Part shown: piece after piece, positions 18,244-27,051 of the stretch
Numbering within the stretch: position 1 is the first letter of the stretch
Layout: every line of letters begins with the position of its first letter
Origin: Marinobacter litoralis
Lineage (GTDB): Bacteria; Pseudomonadota; Gammaproteobacteria; Pseudomonadales; Oleiphilaceae
Direction of reading: 5' to 3'
Length of the DNA stretch: 64,000 nt
NCBI RefSeq assembly: GCF_016427555.1
Contig: NZ_JAELVS010000004.1
Location: 62,001-126,000 of the forward strand
Position numbers and translations under genes: made by a program
The notes under the pieces: generated by a model
Databases searched by the model: none
Seen by the model: the letters and a program-made list of their open reading frames with translations, nothing else
Told to the model about the DNA's origin: nothing

Positions 18244-19815
18244 TCACAAAACAGACTGATCGGATTTACGCCTCGGCCACACCAGGCTGAATTTGGCTCC
18301 TCCCAGCTGCTCGCTGCGGCCAACAAATGCCTGTCCACCGTGCCAATACAAGATTCGGCGCACTATCGATAAACCCAACCCGTATCCGCCCGAGGTTCGT
18401 GTGCGGCTGTCATCCAACCGGGCAAAGGCGGTAAATACCTTCTCCCAATCCGATTCCGGAATCCCCTGACCGTCGTCCTCGACATCCACACGGCAGTTCT
18501 CTTCGTCCATATGGCATACCACCAGAACCTTCCCTTGCGCATAGCGTGCCGCGTTCCCTACCAGATTCTGAACCGCACGATGAATGTACCTGGGCTCAAC
18601 GTCGGACTGGGCCCAACGCCCGTCACCGTCGTCAATGCGACACGCTATTTCCACGCCTTCCCGAATAATCCGTTGCTCAGCCACAACCTGTTCCACGATT
18701 TCCGTCACGGAATCATCGCGCAAGGTAAACACCGGCCCGCCCTGCTCCAAGCGAGCGTAGGTGAGTATTTCATCAATCAGCTCATCGAGCTCCTGAATAT
18801 CACCGTCGATGCCTGTCATTTGCTTTTGGAGCGCTTCCGGTGAACTGGCGGATTCGATCATCTGAACACCAAAACGAATCCGGGCCACCGGCGTTCTAAG
18901 CTCGTGCGAGACTGCATGAATCATCTCCCGCTGCACCTGCACCAGCCGCTGGATATGCTCTGCCATACCGTTAAATGCCAGCCCCAGACGCGACACCAAC
19001 GTGCCATCCTGTGACTCCACCCGCGCGCCCATTTCGCCACGGGCAATCCGGAGTGCCACCGACTCCACTTTTCGCAGATGCCTGTCTACGAAACGAAGCG
19101 CCAGATACAGCCCCAGAGCCAGCACGCCACCTACCAACAGCGCCAGCAGCAGAACAATCGGCCACCCCCATGGATTAAACGCCTCGGGCATGTTGACCGC
19201 AATCAGGTCGCCTTCTGACAAGCGCACCACTCCTGAAAGCCCGCCCTGCTCCGTTCTCAACAGGGCCAGCCCCGAGGAACTCAACCGATCAAGCACAGTC
19301 TGCGCGGGCAAGTCGGCTTGTTGCTGTAACGGGTTGATCTGCACGCCCAGCGTTTGCGCCAGACGGCGTGAGGTGTCAGCACGAGCCCCCGGAGGGACGG
19401 CATCCAAATGCCAACGAACAATCAACGCTGTTGCACGGGCAAGGTCCCGATAGGGCTGCTCCAGATTCAATCTGACCAATCCACCTGACTCGGCAGCCAC
19501 ATAAAACACGAACCCTTCACCGGAAGGCTCCGCCACCACCTGACCGTAGCTCAGCCGTTCACGGACAACCGGGGATAATGGAAAATCACGGTGATCACCG
19601 GTTTTCATGCCAAACAAGGCAGGCATCCAGTGGTATTGCTCGGCGGGATCGGGCACCTTGGCCAGCCACTCCATCAGAGGCTGAAGTGAGCGCTCGTGCC
19701 AGGCTTGGGCCCGCACATCGTTCAAACCATTAAAAAGAAAGACGCACAGCAACACCACAACCGCGGCAACAGCGACAACCTGGGCGTATGCTTTGAGGAG
19801 AAATTTCAGCGACAT
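18244..19815 (-). CDS. Sensor histidine kinase (RstB/OmpR-partner type)
   Basis: Inner-membrane sensor kinase, 523 aa from the ATG at 19815 (a GTG at 19854 is possible). Order: TM1 about 7-30, a periplasmic sensor of roughly 150 residues, TM2 after PWGWPIVLLLALLVGG, HAMP, HisKA with VSHELRTPVARIRF, and HATPase with NLVGNAARYA and GYGLGLSIVRRIL. The periplasmic part and the HAMP-kinase spacing resemble RstB. Cotranscribed with the response regulator upstream. Confidence 0.9.
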   Translation of the reverse strand: MSLKFLLKAYAQVVAVAAVVVLLCVFLFNGLNDVRAQAWHERSLQPLMEWLAKVPDPAEQYHWMPALFGMKTGDHRDFPLSPVVRERLSYGQVVAEPSGEGFVFYVAAESGGLVRLNLEQPYRDLARATALIVRWHLDAVPPGARADTSRRLAQTLGVQINPLQQQADLPAQTVLDRLSSSGLALLRTEQGGLSGVVRLSEGDLIAVNMPEAFNPWGWPIVLLLALLVGGVLALGLYLALRFVDRHLRKVESVALRIARGEMGARVESQDGTLVSRLGLAFNGMAEHIQRLVQVQREMIHAVSHELRTPVARIRFGVQMIESASSPEALQKQMTGIDGDIQELDELIDEILTYARLEQGGPVFTLRDDSVTEIVEQVVAEQRIIREGVEIACRIDDGDGRWAQSDVEPRYIHRAVQNLVGNAARYAQGKVLVVCHMDEENCRVDVEDDGQGIPESDWEKVFTAFARLDDSRTRTSGGYGLGLSIVRRILYWHGGQAFVGRSEQLGGAKFSLVWPRRKSDQSVL

Positions 19816-19870
19816 GGGCGCAACCCGGTTATTGGTGCGACGCCTGAAAGGCACCGCACCAAAAGGACGG

Positions 19871-20605
19871 TCAGGCTTCTTTCACGAAGAGGTAACCTTT
19901 GCTCCGAACCGTTTTGATTCGCCTCGGATGGATGGGATCATCACCGATTTTAGGACGGATGCGCGAAACCCGAACATCAATCGAACGGTCCTGGCCGTCG
20001 TATTCAATGCCGCGAAGTGCCGTAAATATCTCTTCCCGGCTCAAAACCCGACCGGCGTTGCTGGCCAGCAGCCACAGCAGATCGAATTCCGCGCTGGTCA
20101 GGTCGATGCTGTCGTCGTTCAACCAGGCTTCGCGCATTGAGCGATCAACAATCAGATCATTAAACTGCAACCTGACCGGCTCTTCCTCGTCGGTGTCGGA
20201 GGTGGTTGCGGGAGTGCTCTCCGCGCGTCGCAACATGGCACGAATTCTCGCCAGCAACACGCGCGGCTGAACCGGCTTACCAATGTAGTCGTCCGCGCCC
20301 ATTTCCAGACCCAACACCTGATCCAGGTCATCGGTTCTGGCGGTCAGCATGATGATTGGCCCGGAATAGTCGGGGCGAACCCGCCGGCAGATCGACAGGC
20401 CGTCTTCACCGGGCAACATGAGATCGAGCACCACCAGATCGGGCTGCTCCTTGCGAATCCGCTCAACGGCAGCGCCGCCATGAGTTTCCAAAGAGACGGC
20501 CAGTCCATTGCTCTCCAGATACTCGCGGGTGAGTTCCGCCAGCCGCTCGTCATCTTCTACAATCAGGATCCGCCAACTCTCGCTTGTATGTTCCACGCCG
20601 TCCAT
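19871..20605 (-). CDS. OmpR/PhoB-family response regulator (RstA-like)
   Basis: DNA-binding response regulator of 244 aa. The receiver domain (about 12-125) has the acidic pair VEDDERL, the phospho-acceptor Asp in VVLDLMLPGEDG, and the switch Lys in YIGKPVQP. The winged-helix effector domain (about 150-240) ends in the typical IKTVRSKGYLF. The kinase follows directly. The upstream minus-strand leader carries a perfect -10 and CACAACC repeats 20 bp apart, possible autoregulatory sites. The signal is unknown. Confidence 0.92.
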   Translation of the reverse strand: MDGVEHTSESWRILIVEDDERLAELTREYLESNGLAVSLETHGGAAVERIRKEQPDLVVLDLMLPGEDGLSICRRVRPDYSGPIIMLTARTDDLDQVLGLEMGADDYIGKPVQPRVLLARIRAMLRRAESTPATTSDTDEEEPVRLQFNDLIVDRSMREAWLNDDSIDLTSAEFDLLWLLASNAGRVLSREEIFTALRGIEYDGQDRSIDVRVSRIRPKIGDDPIHPRRIKTVRSKGYLFVKEA

Positions 20606-20671
20606 CTCTGATTATTATCTTTGATTTTAAGGTTATACACACAACAATACAGGCAACCAACGGTTACAGCA

Positions 20672-20713
20672 ATTATACACTGCGGCCACAACCACACACA
20701 TCACAACACAACC
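20672..20713 (-). promoter_or_regulatory. Response-regulator promoter with direct repeats
   Basis: TATAAT on the minus strand (20672-20677) is preceded by two CACAACC boxes (plus strand 20687-20693 and 20707-20713) exactly 20 bp apart. Direct repeats on one helix face are typical of OmpR-family binding. The -35 is poor, as in activated promoters. Confidence 0.4.
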
Positions 20714-20779
20714 TTACGATCTGTGACAAAGTTCCAATTCTGACACATCACCGGCGGACCAAGGTTTACAACGCTACCA

Positions 20780-21256
20780 CTAGAACAAAGGGCGCCCTTG
20801 TGTGATTTCATCGTCGGTTGCTTCGCGGCGACCCACAACTTCCAAATCAAAATATAGCGTAAATCCGGCCAAAGGGTGGTTGGCGTCCACTTTTACCAGA
20901 TTGCCATCAATACTGACCACCTGAACAATCTGTGCCTGATCGCCTGAATTGGTCTGGAATTTCATCCCGACATCCAGCTTTTCGACACCCTCGAACAACG
21001 ACTTTGGCACGGTCCGAATCAGATCTTCCCGGTGCTCCCCGTAGGCCATCTCTGGCGGCACGGTGACTTCCAGACAATCACCGGGCGAGCGGCCTTTCAC
21101 CGCGGCCTGTATTCCCTCAATCACATCCGGGCTACCCATTAAAAAGTGCAGTGGCTCACTGCCTTCAGAGGTATCCACCAGCTCGCCAATTCGGTTCTTC
21201 AGGATGTAATGAACTGTGTAAACTTCCGGTCTGGTTTGCTGAGAATCTGCTTGCAT
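20780..21256 (-). CDS. FKBP-type peptidyl-prolyl isomerase, SlyD/SlpA-like
   Basis: A 158-aa cytoplasmic prolyl isomerase and chaperone. The FKBP core (VHYILKNRIGELVDTSEG, GSPDVIEGIQAAVKG, VPPEMAYGEH) is interrupted by the insert-in-flap domain typical of SlyD/SlpA, ending in NHPLAGFTLYFDLEV. It lacks SlyD's His/Cys-rich metal tail. The start codon overlaps the stop of the upstream acetyl-CoA hydrolase by 1 bp (TAATG), so translation is coupled. Confidence 0.9.
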   Translation of the reverse strand: MQADSQQTRPEVYTVHYILKNRIGELVDTSEGSEPLHFLMGSPDVIEGIQAAVKGRSPGDCLEVTVPPEMAYGEHREDLIRTVPKSLFEGVEKLDVGMKFQTNSGDQAQIVQVVSIDGNLVKVDANHPLAGFTLYFDLEVVGRREATDDEITQGRPLF

Positions 21257-23466
21257 TAGCTTTTTACGCTTCCTTTTTGGGTCGGAGAGTCAAGTTGCTG
21301 GAGGCCATGTAAAACCAGTTTCTGGTCAAGCTTTTCCCGAAAGCTATCCGGTTTCGATAATCCCATTCGCTCGATCATTGACCGGTAACGACCATCATCG
21401 CTTACACGCATGGCCTGCCAAAGGGTCGAGAGTTTACCACGGGGCGTTGCCGTTGCGGCCTTAAGCGACTTAAGGGCTTTCCCCAACGTCAGCTCGTCAT
21501 CGGTAAAGTCCCGGCCAAACGGGAAAGCCGGAAACCAATCCCCTTCTCCCGCCGCGGCTAATGTCTCGCGAATCTGCTGCGGCGTATTGTTTGTCCAATC
21601 CTTTGGCATCTTAAATTCTGAAGACACTTTCCCTGCTTTCTTGGCCTGTTTGAGCAATGATTCCTGAAAACGGGAATCGGCGATGCGAATCAAGCTCAAA
21701 AACACATCTTCATCCGACTTGCCCCGGAGATCCGCTATTCCGTATTCGGTGATTACGATGTCCCGAAGATGGCGGGGAATGGTGCAATGGGGATAACTGA
21801 ACACAATATTGGACACCGCCTCTCCACCCGATGTGCGCGAGGCCCGCAATGCAATAATGGAACGAGCACCGGGCAACTCGTGAGCCATGGCAACAAAATT
21901 ATACTGACCTCCGACGCCACTGACGATGCGGCCATCGGCCAGCCCATCCGACACCGCCGCGCCATTCAGGGTGTACATCATCGTGGTATTGATAAACCGG
22001 CCATGTATTCGTTGAGCCGCTTTGAGTTTCTGATCGCCGTAGGCGTGATCGTACAGGTGGTTGATAAAGTTCACGCTGGTCATGCAGATTTTTTCGCGCT
22101 GCGGCTCAGGCAGGCTTCTCAGTTCCTGATAGAACTTCTCCGGCCCTACAAAAAAACCGCCGTGCATGACAACACCGCCGGAAATCTTCTCACCCAGCCC
22201 GTTAGCCAGCAGCTGTTTCCGGGTTTCCGGTTCGTCCAGATTCGCATCAACCGACAGACCGCCATCCAGCCGCAGGCGGCCGCCCTTAAGCTCAACCGAC
22301 CTGCGGACAATACCGTGGTCGATCAACCACTGCAGATTCCGGTTGCGTATCGGTGAATCGATCAGCCCTTCAGCGCGCAACACATCCAGCGCTTCAAGGG
22401 ATGGCTTCGCCGATATCTTGCCTTCATTGATCAGGCGCTGAAGCCCCTCATGCTCGAAGACCTCCCGCTTCAAAATACCTTCCTGAAGCAGATACAAGAA
22501 ACCATCCACCATCATTTCACTGCAACCGTACAAGCCAATATCAAACGGCTCGGTGCCACCATAATCACGCACAACCGGGAATCGCTCGTCCACACGGGCC
22601 TGCTGATAGATGGCCTTCCAAGCGTCATTGTGCTTGTGTCGAAGGATGGCGCTGTGCACTAAAGCCACTCCCAGCGAACCAATCCCGACTTGCAAGGTGC
22701 CACCGTCTTTGAGCAGGCTGCTGGCGTAAAATCCAATCATATGATCGGCCGGGCTAACCGCCATTTGCGGTGCAGAAAACAAGGGATAGTCCGTTGCCGG
22801 AGCAGAGAGGATGACATCAAATTGACTGTCCGCCACCACCGAGTGGCGGCCAAACCAGGGAAGTTGAGGGTTTTGCTCAGCCACCATAGCAACCGGAGTG
22901 CCTTCGGCCTCGCGCTGTCGTAACAGGGGCAAAATATCGAGAGAAAGGTCCGGATTGCAGCTGAAGCTCATCTTGCCGGGCTGCCCATGAGGTGCTCCCG
23001 GCGCCATCAACTGCCCGACCACATTGACACCCTGAGCCATCAGATCCCGGACGGCATGGGTGTAATTGGTGCAGATATAGTTCCGTTGCTGGCCGGGATT
23101 CTTGAGGTAACTGCCCGCTTTAAAAAAGAACTCCGAAACCTTTACGTTATCGGGCAGCCGGTTGTTCACCACATCCCGTGCGTAGACCAACTCCGGAACC
23201 GCGCCATAAAGGCGCTTGACGAACGGTTCCATAAATCGCCGCTCCAACGATGAGCTGCCCTCGGGAGCCAGTAACGAGAGCGCGGTAACGATATGCAGGC
23301 GAATTTCGGGATCATCTTTCGATCTTTGGTACAAAGCGTTGGCAAAGCGGATTGGCTTACCCAACCCCAACGGCAAACCCAACGTAATGTCTTTACCAAC
23401 CCGAGCTATCACCTGATCAACGCAGGCATCTGCATCATTCAAATAGACCGTGTTCTGCCCTGTCAT
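21256..23466 (-). CDS. Acetyl-CoA hydrolase/transferase family protein (long form)
   Basis: Class I CoA-transferase-fold enzyme, likely hydrolysing or exchanging acetyl-CoA or related acyl-CoAs. The start at 23466 has GAGGG upstream (736 aa); ATGs at 23481 and 23478 also exist. The family signature is at the C-terminal side (PHCTIPRHLRDIVITEYG), and the GLYGCSEMMVDG segment probably holds the catalytic Glu. It is much longer than the roughly 430-500 aa core, with an insert around 330-420 and a C-terminal extension of about 130 residues. Coupled to the FKBP gene. Confidence 0.82.
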   Translation of the reverse strand: MTGQNTVYLNDADACVDQVIARVGKDITLGLPLGLGKPIRFANALYQRSKDDPEIRLHIVTALSLLAPEGSSSLERRFMEPFVKRLYGAVPELVYARDVVNNRLPDNVKVSEFFFKAGSYLKNPGQQRNYICTNYTHAVRDLMAQGVNVVGQLMAPGAPHGQPGKMSFSCNPDLSLDILPLLRQREAEGTPVAMVAEQNPQLPWFGRHSVVADSQFDVILSAPATDYPLFSAPQMAVSPADHMIGFYASSLLKDGGTLQVGIGSLGVALVHSAILRHKHNDAWKAIYQQARVDERFPVVRDYGGTEPFDIGLYGCSEMMVDGFLYLLQEGILKREVFEHEGLQRLINEGKISAKPSLEALDVLRAEGLIDSPIRNRNLQWLIDHGIVRRSVELKGGRLRLDGGLSVDANLDEPETRKQLLANGLGEKISGGVVMHGGFFVGPEKFYQELRSLPEPQREKICMTSVNFINHLYDHAYGDQKLKAAQRIHGRFINTTMMYTLNGAAVSDGLADGRIVSGVGGQYNFVAMAHELPGARSIIALRASRTSGGEAVSNIVFSYPHCTIPRHLRDIVITEYGIADLRGKSDEDVFLSLIRIADSRFQESLLKQAKKAGKVSSEFKMPKDWTNNTPQQIRETLAAAGEGDWFPAFPFGRDFTDDELTLGKALKSLKAATATPRGKLSTLWQAMRVSDDGRYRSMIERMGLSKPDSFREKLDQKLVLHGLQQLDSPTQKGSVKS

Positions 23467-23549
23467 CGCAACCCTCATCATTCAGGAATGAGTCTTGGCC
23501 TTGATCATCACACGGTAGCAGGCGCCTGACAATGCAGCAGGAGAGCGAT

Positions 23550-23903
23550 TCAGAACATCCAGCGAAGGTTTAGGCAGGCGCCTTCATTCAGCAGCGCGAT
23601 GCCGTGATCAGGCCGGGCAGGATCAGATGCGTAGGTTTTTCGGGAGGATTGGCCCCGGTTGAAGCTCCAGCTCAACAACCTTGAACCAATGGCAGCCAAG
23701 GCGTCGTCGTGATCGTCCTGCTCGTCACCGGACATCCACTCCTGGAGCTCGTAGATGTCTTCCGCTGACATGGACTCTTCCCGTTCTGCCAACATCCGGT
23801 CAAAGAGCAACGGCTCTGACCGGGGCGGTTCTGCGGCTTCGGCGCGCACGACAAAAGCGGCGCAATTCAAAACCAACAGGACAAGGAAGATACGGATAAT
23901 CAT
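23550..23903 (-). CDS. Small secreted protein of unknown function
   Basis: A 117-aa protein I do not recognise. It has a clear signal peptide (MIIRIFLVLLVLNCAAF..., cleavage near AEA, residues 21-24). The mature part has an acidic helical stretch (REESMSAEDIYELQEWM, then DEQDDHDDALAAI) and a C-terminal part ending CLNLRWMF. The hydrophobic end could suit an outer-membrane or surface location, but it is too short for a barrel. Monocistronic between the acetyl-CoA hydrolase and the aldo/keto reductase. Confidence 0.55.
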   Translation of the reverse strand: MIIRIFLVLLVLNCAAFVVRAEAAEPPRSEPLLFDRMLAEREESMSAEDIYELQEWMSGDEQDDHDDALAAIGSRLLSWSFNRGQSSRKTYASDPARPDHGIALLNEGACLNLRWMF

Positions 23904-24074
23904 GACGAATAGCGTGCCTCAAAACTTCAAAATATGTGCAACCGTCTTTGCACTAAAGTCTAACTATTCTACTTGATAATAGTGTGAGTTTGCACACAAA
24001 AGCGCCAGCGCTACGGCCTGAATTGATCAGTTTTTTGTCAATAAATGGACGGTTTGTTTTGCAGTTTGTAACGC

Positions 24075-24102
24075 CCCCGGCTTCCATTTTACGAAGCCGG
24101 GG
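24075..24102. terminator. Stem-loop after the aldo/keto reductase gene
   Basis: Perfect 10-bp arms CCCCGGCTTC (24075-24084) and GAAGCCGGGG (24093-24102) with an 8-nt loop, in an otherwise AT-rich 237-bp gap. It is 39 bp past the reductase stop on the minus strand. There is no clear U-run. Confidence 0.55.
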
Positions 24103-24140
24103 CCATCCCAAAAATATAACCAATTGATCTTATAGGCGTT

Positions 24141-25178
24141 TTACGGGCAAGGGTAAGTAAACTCGCCATGTATTTCGTCAATTGCGGAGACAATGTCGGT
24201 GCTCAGGTTAATGTCGGCCGAGCCGATGTTTTCTTTTAATTGTTCCATTGTCGTCGCGCCGATGATGTTACTGGTGACAAAATCACGGCTATTCACCCAG
24301 GCCAGAGCCATCTGGGCCGGGGTCAGCCCGTGCTGATGCGCTAATTCTGCATAGGCTCGGGTCGCATCAGCGGCGTGCTCACCGTTATACCGCGAAAAAC
24401 GGTCATACAGAGTTAAGCGTGCCTTTTCTGGCCGCTTGCCCCCGAGATACTTGCCGGTCAGCATGCCAAACGCCAGCGGTGAATACGCCAGCAACCCTGT
24501 GCTTTCCCGGTGCGCGAATTCAGCAAGCCCGGCTTCGAATGAACGGTTCAACAAACTGTAAGGGTTCTGGATCGATACCGCCCGGGGCCAAGCGTTCTCG
24601 CGAGCCAGACGCAGATACTCCATCACACCCCACGGTGTTTCGTTCGACAGGCCTATGTGACGCACCTTGCCCTCTTGCACCAACTCATTCAGTGCGCCAA
24701 GCGTTTCCTCGATGGGGGTCATCACCTCGTTCGGATCGTGCTGGTAGCCCAGTTTGCCAAAGAAGTTCGCGTTGCGATCCGGCCAGTGCACCTGATACAG
24801 ATCGATGTAATCGGTTTGCAACCGTTTCAGACTGCCTTCACACGCCTCGCGAATCTGCGCCCGGGTCATTCTGGGCCCACCGCGCATGTAACCCAGACTG
24901 GGGCCCGGACCAACCACTTTAGAGGCAATCACCAGATCATCACGACGGCCGCGCCGGGCAAGCCAATTGCCCAGATACTGTTCGGTCAAGCCCTGCGTAT
25001 CAGCCTTCGGAGGCACCGGATACATTTCAGCCGTATCGATAAAGTTAATGCCGGCCTCTACCGCATAGTCCAGTTGCTCGAACGCTTCTTGCTCAGTGTT
25101 CTGCTCTCCCCAGGTCATGGTACCCAGGCAAATCAGACTGACGTCGATGTCAGTTTTCCCAAGTTTTCGCATACGCAT
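24141..25178 (-). CDS. NADP(H)-dependent aldo/keto reductase (Tas-like)
   Basis: A 345-aa cytoplasmic oxidoreductase, the same length as E. coli Tas. The start at 25178 has AAGGAG 6 bp upstream. The catalytic tetrad is visible: Asp and Tyr in INFIDTAEMYP, Lys in VIASKVVG, and His in DLYQVHWPDR. The cofactor segment near IIGATTMEQLKENI fits the family. Tas-type proteins are aldo/keto reductases of uncertain physiological substrate. Transcribed alone. Confidence 0.92.
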   Translation of the reverse strand: MRMRKLGKTDIDVSLICLGTMTWGEQNTEQEAFEQLDYAVEAGINFIDTAEMYPVPPKADTQGLTEQYLGNWLARRGRRDDLVIASKVVGPGPSLGYMRGGPRMTRAQIREACEGSLKRLQTDYIDLYQVHWPDRNANFFGKLGYQHDPNEVMTPIEETLGALNELVQEGKVRHIGLSNETPWGVMEYLRLARENAWPRAVSIQNPYSLLNRSFEAGLAEFAHRESTGLLAYSPLAFGMLTGKYLGGKRPEKARLTLYDRFSRYNGEHAADATRAYAELAHQHGLTPAQMALAWVNSRDFVTSNIIGATTMEQLKENIGSADINLSTDIVSAIDEIHGEFTYPCP

Positions 25179-25307
25179 AAAAAGCTCCTTAGCGGCCTTC
25201 AACAAAAGGGATAAACAAGCGTAAAAGGAATGTCACGAGGTTGTCGCAGAGTTGTCATGGCCCGCTTGCATAGTGATCACATGATAAACAGACTTGCGGG
25301 ATGCACC

Positions 25308-26528
25308 GTGACCGACACCCAGCGATCAAACCGGCACAGGCAACACATTACCATTGTTTCCGAGACCTTTCCGCCGGAAATAAACGGTGTAGCCAACACG
25401 CTTCGCTACCTTTGTCAGGGCCTGATGAACCGCGGGCACCACGTCAGTGTGATTCGGCCAAGACAACCCCGGGAATCCAGACGACCTGACCCTAACACCT
25501 GCAGTCCGCTGTTTGAACACGAACGGGTGGTCGCAGGATTGCCGATCCCCCATTACAGCGAATTCCGGTTCGGCATCACTCGTCCCAGCAGTCTCGAAAC
25601 CCTGTGGCAGAACCAGCGCCCCAACTGCATTTATGTTGCTACCCAGGGGCCTCTTGGCTGGGCCGCTGTCGCGGCAGCGAAACGGCTCAATATTCCGGTC
25701 ATCTCGGGATTCCACACCAACTTCCACAGCTACTCCCGCTATTACCGGCTGGGTGTGCTCGAACGCGTGCTGTGCGCCTACGGCCGATGGTTTCACAACC
25801 GTACCCAACAGACCCTCGTCCCTACCCGCAAGACCATTGCGACAGCCCAGAACATGGGCATCCGCAATACCGCGCTATGGAGCCGAGGGGTGGATTGCGA
25901 TCGTTTCTCTCCCTCAAAGCGCAGCAAATCCCTGCGACAGCAATGGGGGCTGCAGGACAACGATCGTGCGGTTCTGTATGTCGGTCGCCTCGCTCCGGAA
26001 AAGAATCTTCCGTTGGCCGTAGTTTGTTTTGAACGCATCCGCAAACTGTACCCGACGGCCCGGTTCATTCTGGTCGGCGATGGCCCCATGAGAGCGAATC
26101 TGCAAGAACGCCATCCGGAGTTCATCTTCTGCGGCCTGCAACAGGGAGATGATCTGGCTGCACACTATGCCTCCGGTGACCTGTTTTTGTTCCCGAGCAA
26201 AACCGACACGTTCGGCAATGTTGTGCTGGAAGCCATGGCCAGCGGACTGGGCGTTATCGCATTCAACGACGCGGCCGCCTCGGAGCATATTCGCAACAAC
26301 GAAAACGGCATGAAAGCGCCGCTGCACAACGACGACAACTTCGTCCAGCACGCTCTGAAGCTGGCCGATCAACCCTCACTACTGCAAAGAGTCCGCACCA
26401 AGGCTCGCCTTGATGCCCTCGATCTCAGCTGGAACCAACAAATAGACGTATTCGAACGCTTGGCGTTTAACTCTTTCACACAGGTCTCAAGCCATGCCGA
26501 CAACAAGCAAAGCTTCCCAGTTCTTTGA
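25308..26528 (+). CDS. GT4-family glycosyltransferase
   Basis: GT-B retaining glycosyltransferase resembling bacterial mannosyl- or glucosyl-transferases that act on lipids (MgtA/SQD2 group). The N-terminal part has ITIVSETFPPEINGVANTL and SGFHTNFHSYSRYY. The C-terminal donor domain has YVGRLAPEKNL and the E-x7-E region in DTFGNVVLEAMASGLG. I chose GTG 25308 because homology begins 12 residues later; ATG starts at 25230, 25257 and 25281 are also open. It overlaps the PAP2 gene by 35 bp. Confidence 0.85.
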   Translation: MTDTQRSNRHRQHITIVSETFPPEINGVANTLRYLCQGLMNRGHHVSVIRPRQPRESRRPDPNTCSPLFEHERVVAGLPIPHYSEFRFGITRPSSLETLWQNQRPNCIYVATQGPLGWAAVAAAKRLNIPVISGFHTNFHSYSRYYRLGVLERVLCAYGRWFHNRTQQTLVPTRKTIATAQNMGIRNTALWSRGVDCDRFSPSKRSKSLRQQWGLQDNDRAVLYVGRLAPEKNLPLAVVCFERIRKLYPTARFILVGDGPMRANLQERHPEFIFCGLQQGDDLAAHYASGDLFLFPSKTDTFGNVVLEAMASGLGVIAFNDAAASEHIRNNENGMKAPLHNDDNFVQHALKLADQPSLLQRVRTKARLDALDLSWNQQIDVFERLAFNSFTQVSSHADNKQSFPVL

Positions 26529-27051
26529 GCGGGCGGACCAACTCGAGTTCGCTTTGTGCCAATCCATCAACCGCGCCATACGATTCCGCCCCATCAAAAG
26601 CTACTTTCGTCTGGTGAGTTGGCTGGGGGATGGCTGGTTTTGGTACGCCCTGATTCTGGCGATCCCCTTTTTCACCGCCAGCCACGGCCAAAACATGGCG
26701 ATTCTGATGACCCTGACGGGGCTGACCTGCACCCTGACTTACAAGGCGCTTAAGCATTGGCTGATTCGGGAACGCCCGTTCATTTCATTCCCGGCCATCA
26801 GCTGTGCCACGCCGCCACTGGACCGTTACAGCTTCCCGTCCGGACACACAATGCACGCGGCCTGCTTTCAGGCCATGCTATTCGCCATGTTGCCGGCGCT
26901 GGCCTGGGCAACACTGCCGTTTACGCTGTCTGTGGCTGCGTCCAGAGTGGTTCTTGGCTTGCACTACCCCAGCGATGTGGCCGCCGGCGCAGTGATTGGC
27001 GGGTTAATGGGGTGGGTATCGGTGCAAGTGTTTGCCGATCTGGTCGCCTGA
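26494..27051 (+). CDS. PAP2-superfamily phosphatase (membrane)
   Basis: A 185-aa integral membrane phosphatase with about five transmembrane segments. The three PAP2 motifs are complete: KHWLIRERP (KxxxxxxRP), SFPSGHTMH (PSGH), and SRVVLGLHYPSD (SRxxxxxHxxxD). Likely removes phosphate from a lipid such as phosphatidate, phosphatidylglycerophosphate or undecaprenyl diphosphate. It starts inside the glycosyltransferase gene, so the pair may make and recycle a glycolipid or its lipid carrier. Its stop abuts that of dinB. Confidence 0.88.
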   Translation: MPTTSKASQFFERADQLEFALCQSINRAIRFRPIKSYFRLVSWLGDGWFWYALILAIPFFTASHGQNMAILMTLTGLTCTLTYKALKHWLIRERPFISFPAISCATPPLDRYSFPSGHTMHAACFQAMLFAMLPALAWATLPFTLSVAASRVVLGLHYPSDVAAGAVIGGLMGWVSVQVFADLVA

